From contig JAKCVP010000380.1 in the NCBI GenBank assembly GCA_023512835.1, forward strand, positions 434,001 through 498,000: a stretch of DNA of 64,000 nucleotides. Reading direction: 5' to 3'. The translations under genes and the position numbers were made by a program. This DNA is from Taxillus chinensis (lineage: Eukaryota > Streptophyta > Magnoliopsida > Santalales > Loranthaceae). The stretch's first letter is position 1; each line of letters begins with the position of its first letter. Under the pieces are notes generated by a model. That model saw nothing but the letters and a program-made list of their open reading frames with translations. It was not told where the DNA came from and did not search any database. Of this stretch, positions 1 to 10,061 are shown one piece after another.

Positions 1-611
1 CTCCTAGCAATGTAGCTTCGAGTCCGACTTCTGCTGTTGTGTCACCTTCGACTCCTGCCACAACCCCAGCGCCAACGTCTGCGGCGGGCTCCAGTACCTC
101 GGACAGCAGTCGCTTCTCGACAACCCGCGTTGTCACATCGGCTTTGGTCACGACCTCGCAGGAGCCCTATGTGCTCACCACCGTCATGATCGTCAGCGGC
201 ACTCCTGTCACCTCTGCCATCAGTACGACACGGGCGGTGGCCATCACGACCGGTCAGGCTACCATTACTCAAGCGCCAACTTTGACTGAGGATGGCAGTG
301 GTGGCAGTACCAGCTCGGGCCTGAGTGACAGCTCCAAGAGGGTGATTGGTGGTGTCGTAGGCGGAGTTGGCGGCGCCATCCTACTCGGCGCTCTAGCTGT
401 AGTGGCATGGCGTCTATGGGGCCGCAAGAAGAACAAGTATCACGACAGCATGTACGAGCCGTTTCAAGGCACGGCTACAGGCACGGCAGCTGCCCCGGCG
501 GCAACGTCACCCACACCCGAAATGACTGGTCTGGAGCGATACCAACAACCTGGCGGAGCCAACACCACCTCGGGACCCACAACGTCATATAATGCTTCCT
601 CAAACTTTTAA
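1..611 (+). CDS. C-terminal part of a Ser/Thr-rich single-pass cell-surface protein (WSC/Mid2 sensor type), 5'-truncated by window edge
   Basis: The frame is open from base 3 to the stop at 609-611, with no plausible ATG at its left end, so the gene begins upstream of the window. The visible product has a long Ser/Thr/Ala/Pro-rich ectodomain, a Gly/Val-rich transmembrane helix (about residues 105-125 from base 39) and a basic stop-transfer run (RLWGRKKNK). A tail of about 65 residues rich in Pro, Thr and Gly follows. This layout is that of fungal cell-wall stress sensors and related Mid2-like glycoproteins, where the mucin-like part spans the wall and the short tail signals inside. The diagnostic WSC or other N-terminal domain is outside the window, so only the class is inferred. 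It converges with the copper chaperone gene downstream. Confidence 0.6.
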   Translation, partial: PSNVASSPTSAVVSPSTPATTPAPTSAAGSSTSDSSRFSTTRVVTSALVTTSQEPYVLTTVMIVSGTPVTSAISTTRAVAITTGQATITQAPTLTEDGSGGSTSSGLSDSSKRVIGGVVGGVGGAILLGALAVVAWRLWGRKKNKYHDSMYEPFQGTATGTAAAPAATSPTPEMTGLERYQQPGGANTTSGPTTSYNASSNF

Positions 612-1087
612 TCAACGGTCGACACGAATATACATTTCATGCATCAAAAATTGGGAGGTAACCTCATGTCATTAACGAACGCATTGGGAATGGAGTTTAC
701 TGCACATTCTTGTCAGGCAGACTGGTGTTCATACGGAGACGGTAATTGGGTGGAAAATCTGCGGAATGCGCGCAGAATGGCATGGCTTGTATCGAGCTGG
801 ATGCTTTCGACTTGAATATAATACCTATGTATACTCGTTCACATCCCTCCAGTCCGCATTCCCTATGCAGCAATAGAATACTAGATGGGACATCTGACTT
901 ATTTCTCACGTACCTAAGCATCAGTCCCTCGAATGCACAAAGAGAAGACTGTGGCCATGGGTTATATTTCATACTGTTGATTCATGCAATTCGTTGCCTC
1001 TAAGCCGACCGATTACTACTCGGCACTTGAAATGTTCGCTGCATCCAAGCCTTCCATTGGACTACATCTCCTGGAGAGCCGACGCGT
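612..1087. other. Convergent intergenic region
   Basis: This gap lies between the membrane sensor gene and the copper chaperone gene, which point toward each other, so it should hold both 3' untranslated regions. Short open frames on both strands are shadows with no coding character. I see nothing else. Confidence 0.5.
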
Positions 1088-1413
1088 CTATACAGCTTGT
1101 GCAACACCGTCCGCCTGCGCACCAGTTACTTCCTTGCCAGTCTTCTTGATCTTCTCAAGCACGGTCGCATACTCCAAGCTTGGCTCCGCAACGACAGTAG
1201 CCTTTTGCTCTGGAAGGGAAACGTCGTAGGACTTGACGCCTGTTACAGTCTCGGATGTCAGCTGTGTTGCTCTTCTTCTTTTCTGGCAGAAGACGTTGGC
1301 AGAGAGCATGGAGGAAAAAGCTAACCTTCTAGTTTCTTGAGCACGCGCTCTACGGCGCCGGAGCAACCGCCGCATGTCATCTTGACGTTGAAGACGTAGT
1401 TGTGCTCGGACAT
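1088..1413 (-). CDS. ATX1: Copper metallochaperone Atx1-like, two exons
   Basis: The gene has two exons, 1413-1326 and 1239-1088, joined across an 86-nt intron (GTTAGC...ACAG), giving 79 residues. Residues 12-17 form the MxCxxC copper site (M12, C14, C17), and the product is a single compact heavy-metal-associated domain. Family members carry cytosolic Cu(I) to the Ccc2-type P-type ATPase of the Golgi, which loads multicopper oxidases used in iron uptake. The frame joins cleanly over the intron (LEG-VKSYDV), and the length matches the usual 70-80 residues. The start is the first ATG before the metal motif. It is transcribed divergently from the thioesterase gene. Confidence 0.9.
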
Positions 1414-2127
1414 CTTGTCGCAATCGTATCTCTACTTATTCTGAACTTTTAAGATACTTGAAGACGGAATTTATTGTAGAATTCGCAACCAATAGCGAAC
1501 ACCGACGGCTTTATAGCAGGAGCCAACGTTCAAATAAAGGGCCGCAACAGGGCAGGGGTGCAAGGCGGGGTGGCGGGGCTGAGTGAGCTGAGTCTGGGAT
1601 GAGACGGTCTTGTACTCTTCACGAGACGGAGGTTGTAAATAGAACAACTTGGCTGGGGGGATGTTTGAAAAGAGTAAGACAGGACGAGGCGGGCTGTGAA
1701 ACGATTATAATCTGCTCTGGTGAGGACTGAGAAGGTTTATCAGGGAGCGCACTGGCTCCGGCTGACAAAGATTCGCTGCTTGCGCGATGAGCTGTCGGGG
1801 AGGCGCAATCTGTGGCCGTCAGGCCAGGCGGTCTTTGGACCCTGACATGCTCTTGTGCGGTTGCGGCGAGGCGGACTTTCTTTTGGGCATGCGAGATCTC
1901 ACACAGGGTAAAACAGTGTTCTGCGACTTGGTGAGGGAAGGTGGGCGTGGGTGGGTCAGAATATGCTATGACGGATACCGAGGCTTGCGGCTAACTGCCG
2001 GCCAAATGCTGACTTCATGATACGGAAATGTCCTAGTAGCATGTACTGTTTGTAGCTTCTGCTGCAGCATTGCAATAGCCCCGAAAAGACCAGATCAGAC
2101 AGCGGAACAGCCGGGGCACATATTCAA
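1414..2127. other. Divergent promoter region of ATX1 and thioesterase
   Basis: This is a 0.7 kb non-coding stretch between two divergent genes. It has G-rich runs around 1560-1585 and no convincing coding signal. It probably holds both promoters and 5' leaders. I could not identify a specific regulator site. Confidence 0.4.
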
Positions 2128-2670
2128 ATGGCATTTGACGCTAGCATAGAGGATCCCTTCGAGCGGATCAAGGCCTCCCTGGAACACTATTCAGGATGGA
2201 ATCCAGAGGTTGGTCCCCTCAGCATTGTCGACAAGCATTCATTCTGACAAGATATTCAGCAATGGGACATGCGCATAACAATGGCGGCCAAGCTCCGATC
2301 GGCAAAGGTCACGGGCAGGGGAACAGCAATCTGTCACTGGACCTTTGAAGTGCAGCCCTGGATGTGCAATGGCGCGGGAAACATGCATGGCGGAGCCGTT
2401 GCAACCATGTTCGACAACATCACGTCCTTCACCATTGGCGCCATCACTGCTGACAACTTTTGGGAGACGGGTGGTGTAACGAGGACGCTGAACTGTACCT
2501 ACTTGAGGCCTGCACCTGCAGGAGCCACGATGACGCTTGTTGCCGAAGTCGTACAGTCTGGCAAGAAGATGCTCACGATTCAGGGAGTCATGAGAAACGA
2601 GGCAGGAGACATCACGGCACTATGTGAACATGGAAAGGTCTCTGTAACGATACCAAAGATGAACTTGTAG
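2128..2670 (+). CDS. Hotdog-fold acyl-CoA thioesterase (ACOT13/PaaI type), two exons
   Basis: Exons 2128-2208 and 2260-2670 flank a 51-nt intron and give 163 residues. The core carries the hotdog active-site helix motif N-x-HGGAVATMFDN, followed by a strand pattern ending in a conserved-looking R-T-L-N-C-x-Y-L-R-P-A segment. This is typical of the 4HBT family that hydrolyses acyl-CoA thioesters, often in mitochondria or peroxisomes. The ATG at 2128 gives an amphipathic N-terminus, and the exon join is in phase (NPE-QWDMR). The substrate cannot be read from sequence. A longer frame beginning at 2269 inside exon 2 would drop the first exon and is less likely. Confidence 0.85.
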
Positions 2671-3190
2671 ATACCAGCACTAGATATTCATATAGATTGT
2701 TGTCATTGTTTGGGCATAGAAGGCGCAGCACAAGGTAATTGGAGCTTGGGGAGCTTATCCTTGCACACATCATTCCTCTACTTCGTACCTACCCTTGTCT
2801 CTCCTTTCCTCCTCCCTTTGCTCTTACTTGGCAACTCTGCTTCGACGACTCAGATGCCTTCCATCCTTCAAGCCTCGTCTGAGCTTTGCAGACGAGATGA
2901 AGCCTCTTGCAGCGGGCCGCTACTACCACGCGATGACAGCTGCCGATCTCCCCAAGAGACGTCATCATGCCCGGTTCCTGTGGACCGCTTCCAACCTAGC
3001 ACCACGAATCGTAAGATTGCAATGAAAGCGGATTCAATAAGTACCTAGCCCAGAGTCGTCGCAGCCGCAATAATCGTGAGCAGATGCATATTAGGGTCCT
3101 TGCATTCAAGCCTTCAACCTCAGGCACCGTTTGCTCCACGCTGAACCAGGCCGCCCGAATCCTCCGACACAACGTGCACCAGCAGCAACG
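2671..3190. other. Intergenic region upstream of acid phosphatase
   Basis: This stretch between tandem genes has a pyrimidine-rich tract around 2795-2830, the kind often seen in fungal promoters. The open frame at 2710-3048 is not protein-like. I see no further features. Confidence 0.4.
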
Positions 3191-4621
3191 ATGAGTGTCC
3201 ACGGTGCCCTGTCTCTCCTCCCCTTCGCCCTCCTCGCATCCGCCTACGTTCAGCCATCCCTCTACAACCCATCTACCTTTGACCCCCTCGAGCATCTCGC
3301 CGGCATAGCCCCATACTTCTCCCCACAAGAACCGCAAACCTCGCCCGATGCACCGCAAGGATGCACGCCCACCCGCGCAGCATACCTCATCCGCCACGCC
3401 GCCATCAACGCAAACGACTTTGACTACGAGACCTATACAGAGCCCTTTGTCGCCAAGCTCAAGAATCACACAGTGAAATGGTCCACCATTCCCTCGCTCG
3501 CATTCCTCGCGACGTGGTCCTCGCCCATCTCATCTTCAGAGCAGGAGATCCTCACGCGCGTGGGCAAGCAAGAGGCCAACACGCTCGGCACGCAAATCGC
3601 CCTCAAGTACCCTCATTTCAAGCTCCCCCGTACAATCTGGACCTCGTCCGCCGAGCGCACGACAAAGAGCGCGCAGTCCCTCGTCCGCGGCCTCGAAATG
3701 GACGACAACACGGTTAATGTGACCGTTGTCTCGGAGCGCAGCGAAGACGCGGCGAACAGTCTGACACCGTACAAGTCGTGCCCGCGCTACAGCTCCTCCT
3801 TTGGCTCGAAGCAGAGCAGCGCGTACATGCGCCGGTACACGACGCCCATTGCCGCACGCCTCAACGCCGCTGCGCCCGCGTTCAACTTCACCGCCTCGGA
3901 CGTGTACGCTATGCAGCAGTTGTGCGGGTATGAGACTGTCATCCGGGGTTCAAGTCCATTTTGCGATTTGGCGCTGTTCAGCCAGGATGACTGGCTGGCG
4001 TTTGAGTATGCGAATGACCTGATGTACTTTTACAATACGGGATACGGGAATGAGTACTCTGGTGCCATTGGATATCCGTGGGTCAATGCTTCTTTTGCGC
4101 TTCTCTTCGACAATGCCAACTCTAGCGCTGCGGCGAATACGTCGAGCGCGAACAAGGGAGGGGTAGAGGATTTGTACATTAGTTTCACGCATAGAGAGTT
4201 GCCGCCGACGGTGCTCGTTGCGCTGGGACTGTACAATAACTCTGCCTTTACCGGCGCAAACAGGGTCAATGAGACGATGCCGACGGATCAAATCAATTAC
4301 GGGCGCGCGTGGAAGAGTAGCCATGTCCTGCCGTTTCTGAGCCATATTGCGCTCGAGAGACTCAATTGCACGGGCAGCTACGGATACGCCGATGGCGAGT
4401 ACTATCGTGTTGTGGTCAATGAGGCGCCGCAGGGTATTCCCGGCTGCGCAGACGGGCCTGGGACGACGTGCTCGCGCGCCAAGATCGAGTCGTACTTGAA
4501 GACACAGGCGGAGATTGTAGGCGCGTACGGCGAGGTATGTCAGGTTGATTATAAGAATGGGACTGATGTGTTGAGTATCTATGGGGATCAGAGCTTGAAG
4601 AGCAGTGCGGTTGGAAAGTAG
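3191..4621 (+). CDS. Secreted histidine acid phosphatase-superfamily protein with divergent catalytic motifs
   Basis: This is a single exon of 476 residues. The ATG at 3191 starts a clear signal peptide (hydrophobic to about residue 18). The open frame extends 60 nt further up, but those residues are polar and would hide the signal. The N-terminal phosphate-binding block reads RHAAINAND (R68, H69) in place of the usual RHGxRxP of phytases and acid phosphatases. The second block reads FTHRELPP in place of FSHDxN. Many N-x-S/T sequons and paired cysteines fit a secreted glycoprotein. The whole-length pattern fits the branch-2 histidine phosphatase fold. The substrate is unknown, and the changes could mean altered specificity or loss of activity. 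Confidence 0.8.
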   Translation: MSVHGALSLLPFALLASAYVQPSLYNPSTFDPLEHLAGIAPYFSPQEPQTSPDAPQGCTPTRAAYLIRHAAINANDFDYETYTEPFVAKLKNHTVKWSTIPSLAFLATWSSPISSSEQEILTRVGKQEANTLGTQIALKYPHFKLPRTIWTSSAERTTKSAQSLVRGLEMDDNTVNVTVVSERSEDAANSLTPYKSCPRYSSSFGSKQSSAYMRRYTTPIAARLNAAAPAFNFTASDVYAMQQLCGYETVIRGSSPFCDLALFSQDDWLAFEYANDLMYFYNTGYGNEYSGAIGYPWVNASFALLFDNANSSAAANTSSANKGGVEDLYISFTHRELPPTVLVALGLYNNSAFTGANRVNETMPTDQINYGRAWKSSHVLPFLSHIALERLNCTGSYGYADGEYYRVVVNEAPQGIPGCADGPGTTCSRAKIESYLKTQAEIVGAYGEVCQVDYKNGTDVLSIYGDQSLKSSAVGK

Positions 4622-4773
4622 GACATTCAAAAAAGGGGGCCTGCGAAAAAGGTAGTTTGGCTGCCTGCCCGACCAATGTAAATAGGTAGATAGCCTGGTA
4701 TCACGGCCAAGGTCTGGATATAGAACGATGAAAGGCTCAAAATGTACACTTTTACGTGCTGTACACTACAAAT

Positions 4774-6632
4774 TCACCACATGAATCTCTGCCATGCAAG
4801 TGGCTCAGAAGCCCATCTGAACGGTTTATACAGGAACATGTATCCCGTCACAAGATTGATCAGCGCAAACCACGCTGTCTCAAGTACTACGCGATGATCA
4901 CCGTGCCAAAAGGACCGGCGAGCCGTGGGCGTAGAATGTGTAGTGGGAACATGCCAGCGCCAGACGAGCCAGGGAATAATGTAGTATCGCGGCTCAACTA
5001 GTGGTGCAGTCACTAGGCACAGCCCGCTCGTTAGGATCCAGAGGAGAACCCATGACGTCGTCACTTGTGTTGTTCGCGCTTCTTCGTCGCGCTTGATGCG
5101 TGCTGCGTAGATCGCCAGGTCGGTGCTGTTTGCGCTGGTCTGGTCTTTTGCTGCGGTAGCTTCGATAGGCAGTGACGGGCGTCCGAGGGCTTGAACGATT
5201 GACCAGCCAGCGACGCCATAGAGTGGCGCAAGAGCGTATTTGATCCAAGGATTCAGGCGAAGGATTCGAAAGATGTAGAAGACGTAGTGTCGATTATCCG
5301 CGAGGATAAAAGGGTGAATAATGGTATTATAATAGATCACAGGGATGAGTAGCAACGACGAGACGAAGATCGTAATGACCAGACGGATCGAGGCAGACAG
5401 CGGTCGTGTAGTCGTCCAGGTCTTGACGAAAGACGGGACGAGGTTCGATGGTAAGAGCGAAACAAGTCGTGGGTAGATGAGCGGTAGATCGAAAAAGGCA
5501 ATGTATTCTGCCAGATACAGAATCTGTGGTAGATGGAGTGCAGGGATGTGATTCGATTTATCACCTAGGACCACGCCACCATTCACAATGACGAATCCAA
5601 CGAAGGCTGTTATGAGTGACAAGTACGGCCAGAAGATGGCGATGAAAGAAGCAAGGGCGCCGGTATCGGTTAGGATGGAGCGCACGTAGTCCAGGACGTT
5701 AAGGACCAGGGAGATGGCTGTCATGCCATAGTCGAGGGCGGACGCTTCCCCTACACCTTGCTCATATAGCTTGCGCAAAACCAAGGCCTCCCAGAAACCA
5801 CGCCCATCTAAAGTCGTGTGCATGTTGAGGGAGCGCTGGCGCAGTTGCTCGATTAGGACCAAGCCTGCGGGAAAGATAGCGACCCAGAAGATGTTGGTCT
5901 GTCGAAACGTTAGGGCAGCCAGACCTCGAAGAAACACATCGAGCTGCTGAAGAAATCCATAGCCCTCCTGCTGAGCTAGGAACATGCTAGACAGCGTCAT
6001 CACAACAAAGGCTGTGGATGCAATGTCTGTGTAGTAGAGTCCCGAGAAAAACCATAGTACAGGAAAAAGGGCGACATTAAGAGCAAGATGCGATTTGGAG
6101 AGCAAGCTGCTTGTAAGATCGGATTGATTTGATTTGCCTGGCCAGAAGATACTGTTCGGTCCGAAGGCCAGCGGGATAAGAGTAATGAGTATAAACAGGT
6201 AATTGTGAGACCGGAGACTTTCAACGTCACAAGATGGACCTAGTCCAGGAGTGCGATTCCAGAGCCACGAGAAGACATATCTGTGGGTAATGAGAAAACG
6301 AACACTATAGCTACAGCGCCCAAGAGAGCTTACAAGCCTGGAGGAGTGGTGATCTTGGGGTCCCAAGACCAGTCATCTGAGCAATATTTCTGTGCCTGAC
6401 GGATATGGAAGAACTCGTCCTACAATTGCACGCGTGAGCCGTAGATTGAGCTGCGATGTCTTTTTGAATGACATACCAGGTACGGCTTCGTGACAGTCTC
6501 ATTGACTCGCTTCTGCCATCCGTGGATGGACATGAACAGCAGGTAGAGGCCGCTGGAAATGGGCACGAAGCCCTTCAGAATATCAAGGACAGTAGGCAGC
6601 TCTGCCCGACCATTGCCGCTCGCGTCTGACAT
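4774..6632 (-). CDS. ALG10: Alpha-1,2-glucosyltransferase ALG10/DIE2, three exons
   Basis: Exons 6632-6477, 6419-6334 and 6280-4774 give 582 residues. The first exon ends in the luminal segment VTKPYL and the second begins DEFFHIRQAQKYC, which together form the family's N-terminal signature (Pro-Tyr then D-E-x-F-H-x-x-Q-A-x-x-Y). A series of hydrophobic helices follows across the rest. ALG10 adds the third and last glucose to the dolichol-linked oligosaccharide from dolichyl-phosphate glucose in the ER lumen. This step is needed for efficient oligosaccharyl transfer. Intron lengths are 57 and 53 nt, both with GT-AG ends and matching phase. It converges with the acid phosphatase gene (152-nt gap) and diverges from eL31. 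Confidence 0.92.
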
Positions 6633-7034
6633 GCCGTAGCGAATGTCTTACATTTATTCACAATATCCACTCAGTCATTGAACTCAAACATAGCTGGCAA
6701 GAGCATTGGATGGAGTCGGCATTAGAGCAGGACATGACGCCGGTCTTGGCACGCTCACAATCCCCGAGCTCCCGACGACGCTGTGGCTGCAGAGGTGTGG
6801 CTGGTGCACACAATTGTTAGTGCTTCGAAATTCGCAACGACCCTCGACTTTGCGCCGACGACTCTTGACTCCTCCTCTTCAGACATTGCGCAACTAACCC
6901 CCCACGCACAACAGCAAGTACGTTCAATGTATCCTTGGCTTACTCCAACCGACGCCCGATTTTGCATTGACCTGTGATCGTTGGCAAGCGCACACCTGCA
7001 CCGGACTTGAAGGCTAACACGTACCGTAACAGAA
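6633..7034. promoter_or_regulatory. Divergent promoter of ALG10 and eL31, with a possible 5'-UTR intron
   Basis: About 400 nt separate the two start codons. On the eL31 side, GTACGT at 6918 followed by TAACAG just before the ATG at 7035 could bound an intron of about 115 nt in the 5' leader, a common arrangement in fungal ribosomal protein genes. This is inference from splice motifs only. Transcript reads would decide it. Confidence 0.35.
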
Positions 7035-7739
7035 ATGTCCACGACCGCATCCAAGGCTAAGAAGCCCGGCCAGAAGGGCCACGGTGGTCGATCCGCTCTT
7101 CAGGATGTCGTCGCCAGAGAATACACCATCCACTTGCACAAGAGGGTACGCTACTTCCGCATACATGTCGTCTGGGGTTAGTCGGGCTGGAGGTGCTTTG
7201 GGGCTCAGTGGGAACGGAGATTCAAGTCGACTCCACACAAGAAGGACTGCCAAAACGTCGAATGAAGGATATCAAAGATTTTCAAGGATATACGCATTCC
7301 ATCAGAGCCAGGAAGAGAAGGGCACCCGACCCATGCACCTCCAACTCGTCGACCCTAGGACTGCCCTCCCAATGGAATTAAAGAGACTAACATAAAACAG
7401 GTCTTTGGCATTCAATTTAAGAAGCGTGCTCCCCGCGCCATCAAGGAGATCAAGGCCTTCGCCACCAAGCAAATGGTACGCCTTCCCATCATACCTCCTC
7501 CACAGCGCACATCTGACTCAGTTCTCAAACAGCAAACATCCGACGTCCGTCTCGACCCTCTCCTGAACAAGAAAGTCTGGGAACAAGGTATCAAGGGTGT
7601 TCCTTTCCGCCTACGTGTACGCATCAGCCGTCGCCGTAACGATGAGGAGGGCGCCAAGGAGAAACTCTACAGCTACGTGCAAGCCGTCAACGTTAAGAAC
7701 CCTCGGGGTCTGCAGACGACTGTTGTAGAGAACGAGTAG
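7035..7739 (+). CDS. RPL31: 60S ribosomal protein eL31, three exons
   Basis: Exons 7035-7145, 7401-7475 and 7533-7739 give 130 residues. The joined protein carries the eL31 signatures REYTIHLHKR, FKKRAPRAIKEIK, the T-S-D-V-R-L-D-P-L-L-N block and VPFRLRVRISRRRNDEE. eL31 sits near the peptide exit tunnel of the large subunit. The first intron is 255 nt, about five times the usual length in this window, in keeping with intron-rich, strongly regulated ribosomal protein genes. The protein is slightly longer than the usual 113-125 residues because of its N-terminus. Both exon joins are in phase 0. Confidence 0.95.
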
Positions 7740-8048
7740 ATTTGGTCTTGACGGGTAGCAAAATGATCCAAGCGGAGAAGGCAAAAGCAGTGCATTGCAT
7801 CGTAAACGACCAAAACCGCTTTGAGCGAGACATAGGGGCGTTCGAACGATGTTGACGAGGGTTTTCATCTGTCCGCCATTGGTACTGGGGAACGGAACGT
7901 CGAAATGAATAGCGTGCATCGCCTTTGAATCATAAGCTGTTCGTGTCATGATGCTACGTTGGCTAGGGTCCCAGTCATCAAACCACCGCCCGTGTGGTTG
8001 TCTATGCAAAACCATTCCTAACGCCGTCGAAATGCCCAAGATGTGAGT
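7740..8048. other. Convergent gap between eL31 and CHK1
   Basis: This 309-nt stretch should hold the 3' ends of both genes. An antisense open frame at 7611-8039 overlaps the last exon of eL31 and looks like a shadow. Nothing else is visible. Confidence 0.4.
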
Positions 8049-9737
8049 TTACATGTCAGGTCTTAGAATACCGTGCTTGCAAAGCACGGCAACCTTTTTG
8101 AACAAGCGTCTCCACTCCAGCGGATCACCCTTGGCCTTTAAGAAGCGCACTTCCAACACACCAGGTTCTAGTCTTTCGACGAGCACCTCGCCCACAAGCA
8201 AGCAGCTCCTCGTGTCCCTCGTCTTCACCGGCAGCACATATCGTTCACAATGTGTCCAGTCCATGCCGCCAACATTAGGCACCGAAACATTCAGCCGCAT
8301 GAAGGCTTCACAAAGTAGGGGTATGAGAAGATGAAAGTCCATGAACGAAAGGAACCGAGCAAGCGACGCTGGCGGAAGAATGTCTCGAAATCGTCGTGCG
8401 GCTTGCGTGATTGTCAGCGGCACAGACGGTGTAGAGCTGAACTGTGAGAGCGCTGGGTCTTCCAGATATCGGTCAGACACGTCACGTAAAGGTTGCGACG
8501 CAGCGACGTGACTGTTCAGCCCTGCCCGGGATGGTACTTCCCAGTCAAAGGGACCGTCTGCGATGGGTGTCTCAGGCTGCGTCAACGCCAGCCTTGCTTG
8601 ACCGTCTTCCACATCCAAGTCCATTCTGTCGCCGTGAGAGCGTGAGCGGTTCGGCTGACTTGTTGGGTCTTCATCGAAATCGATGCGCAAATTTTCGAGC
8701 ATATTCGTCGCAACCTTTAGAGGATTTGCAACTCTGCCATTCGAGTGTAGATACTGATTTGGCCGCGTGAACCAAGGGTGCATGCGAACATCCTTGAGAG
8801 ACATGCGCTGAGATGGATCAGGGCGAAGCATGCTCTTCAAGAGAGCTAGGGCGTCGGGAGGTACGCGCTGCCAGAGCTCATCAACAGTACCGGCTTGAAT
8901 ATACTCATTGTATTCGTAGCTACTGCGAGTCGGCTCATCCCATGGCGTGTTACCAACAAGCAGTACGAAAAGAACGACTCCGCAGGACCAGACGTCTGCT
9001 TTGTTCGCTTCATAAGGTTTGGTTTTGTTTCCGCTGAAGCCCTTCTCGGGTACGATCTCCGGGGCCATGTAAGGCGGGCTACCGCAGACTGTTGTGCATG
9101 GGCGTTTCTGGCCTTTGTAATCGTAGAGTGTTGCCAAACCAAAGTCAGCGATTTTAAGATCCCCGTCGGCTAACAGCATGTTCTCCGGCTTGATGTCGCG
9201 ATGCGCTACACCTTTTGAGTGCATGTAGCTCACAGCACTAATGAGTTGCGAGAAATATAAATGTGCAATATCTTCACCTATGCCAACGTCTGCTTCGATC
9301 TTGTCAAATAGGTCTCCCTCTGCAAGCTCCATGGCTATCCAGGTCCAGTATTGGTCCTCCCCTGATGCCATGAACTGTATGATATTATGGTGGTGTCCGA
9401 CATGTTGATGAAGCGAAACTTCCGTCTGCAGGGCTTTGGGCTTCACGCGACCAACTTTGAGGGCATGCTCCTTGTTGATGAACTTGACGGCGATGACGGG
9501 CGTGGGGGCATCTAGCGGAATGGCTTTCTTGATGCTAGTGGAGATAGGTGAGAAGAACGCATGCCTTTCCTCACGTAACCTTGGACTTACGACGCGTATG
9601 CACCTTTGCCGATGGTACGGGAGACGATACGGAAAGGCAGTCCACTCGGCAGCGGCTGGTTGGGGACCTTTGGAAGGCGTTAGCTGAGGGCAGAGCGTGG
9701 GTCTTGGCTGCAGACAAACCTGAGAGGCAACCGCCAT
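8049..9737 (-). CDS. CHK1: DNA damage checkpoint kinase CHK1, three exons
   Basis: Exons 9737-9720, 9667-9591 and 9534-8049 give 526 residues. The first exon encodes only six residues. Splicing restores the glycine-rich loop (IGKGAYAS), which an unspliced reading destroys. The AVKF lysine, HRDIKPEN catalytic loop, DFG and CGSPPYMAPE activation segment are all present. The long C-terminal part has an S/T-rich linker and a regulatory domain of the kind that folds back on the kinase. CHK1 relays ATR-type signals from damaged or stalled replication forks to arrest the cell cycle. The tiny first exon and its 52-nt intron are supported by phase and by the completed loop. Confidence 0.9.
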   Translation of the reverse strand: MAVASQVCLQPRPTLCPQLTPSKGPQPAAAEWTAFPYRLPYHRQRCIRVVSPRLREERHAFFSPISTSIKKAIPLDAPTPVIAVKFINKEHALKVGRVKPKALQTEVSLHQHVGHHHNIIQFMASGEDQYWTWIAMELAEGDLFDKIEADVGIGEDIAHLYFSQLISAVSYMHSKGVAHRDIKPENMLLADGDLKIADFGLATLYDYKGQKRPCTTVCGSPPYMAPEIVPEKGFSGNKTKPYEANKADVWSCGVVLFVLLVGNTPWDEPTRSSYEYNEYIQAGTVDELWQRVPPDALALLKSMLRPDPSQRMSLKDVRMHPWFTRPNQYLHSNGRVANPLKVATNMLENLRIDFDEDPTSQPNRSRSHGDRMDLDVEDGQARLALTQPETPIADGPFDWEVPSRAGLNSHVAASQPLRDVSDRYLEDPALSQFSSTPSVPLTITQAARRFRDILPPASLARFLSFMDFHLLIPLLCEAFMRLNVSVPNVGGMDWTHCERYVLPVKTRDTRSCLLVGEVLVERLEPGVLEVRFLKAKGDPLEWRRLFKKVAVLCKHGILRPDM

Positions 9738-10061
9738 TGTAAAATGCCGTCAAAGAAAACGCCTATGCCATGTAAATAGAGTCAACGGTGGTGATGTTTC
9801 ACGGTACTTTCTGGCTGACGTCGATAGAGAGTCGCGGGGCGTGTCGCGTGCAAATTGGTGTGGTTGCTCTGGCAACAGATGGGCGCATACATAGCGCCGT
9901 ATGACGAACTTCGACCCATGAGAGCAATCAGCAATGACAGCGCAGACACCCCTGGAACTTCGAACCTGCATTCAAAAAGTATCGGAACTAAATGGACAGA
10001 CGAACATCCTAGAAAACGCCCTCATCACATCCACAGAACTTGAGACGAGCAGGGCTCAGTC
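9738..10061. promoter_or_regulatory. Divergent promoter of CHK1 and DUF3405 gene
   Basis: A 324-nt non-coding spacer lies between two start codons facing away from each other. I recognise no specific binding site. It must hold both 5' leaders. Confidence 0.35.

Noticed and set aside
3131..3190. 20-codon upstream extension of the acid phosphatase
   Set aside because: The added residues are polar and Pro-rich and would bury the signal peptide that starts at 3191.
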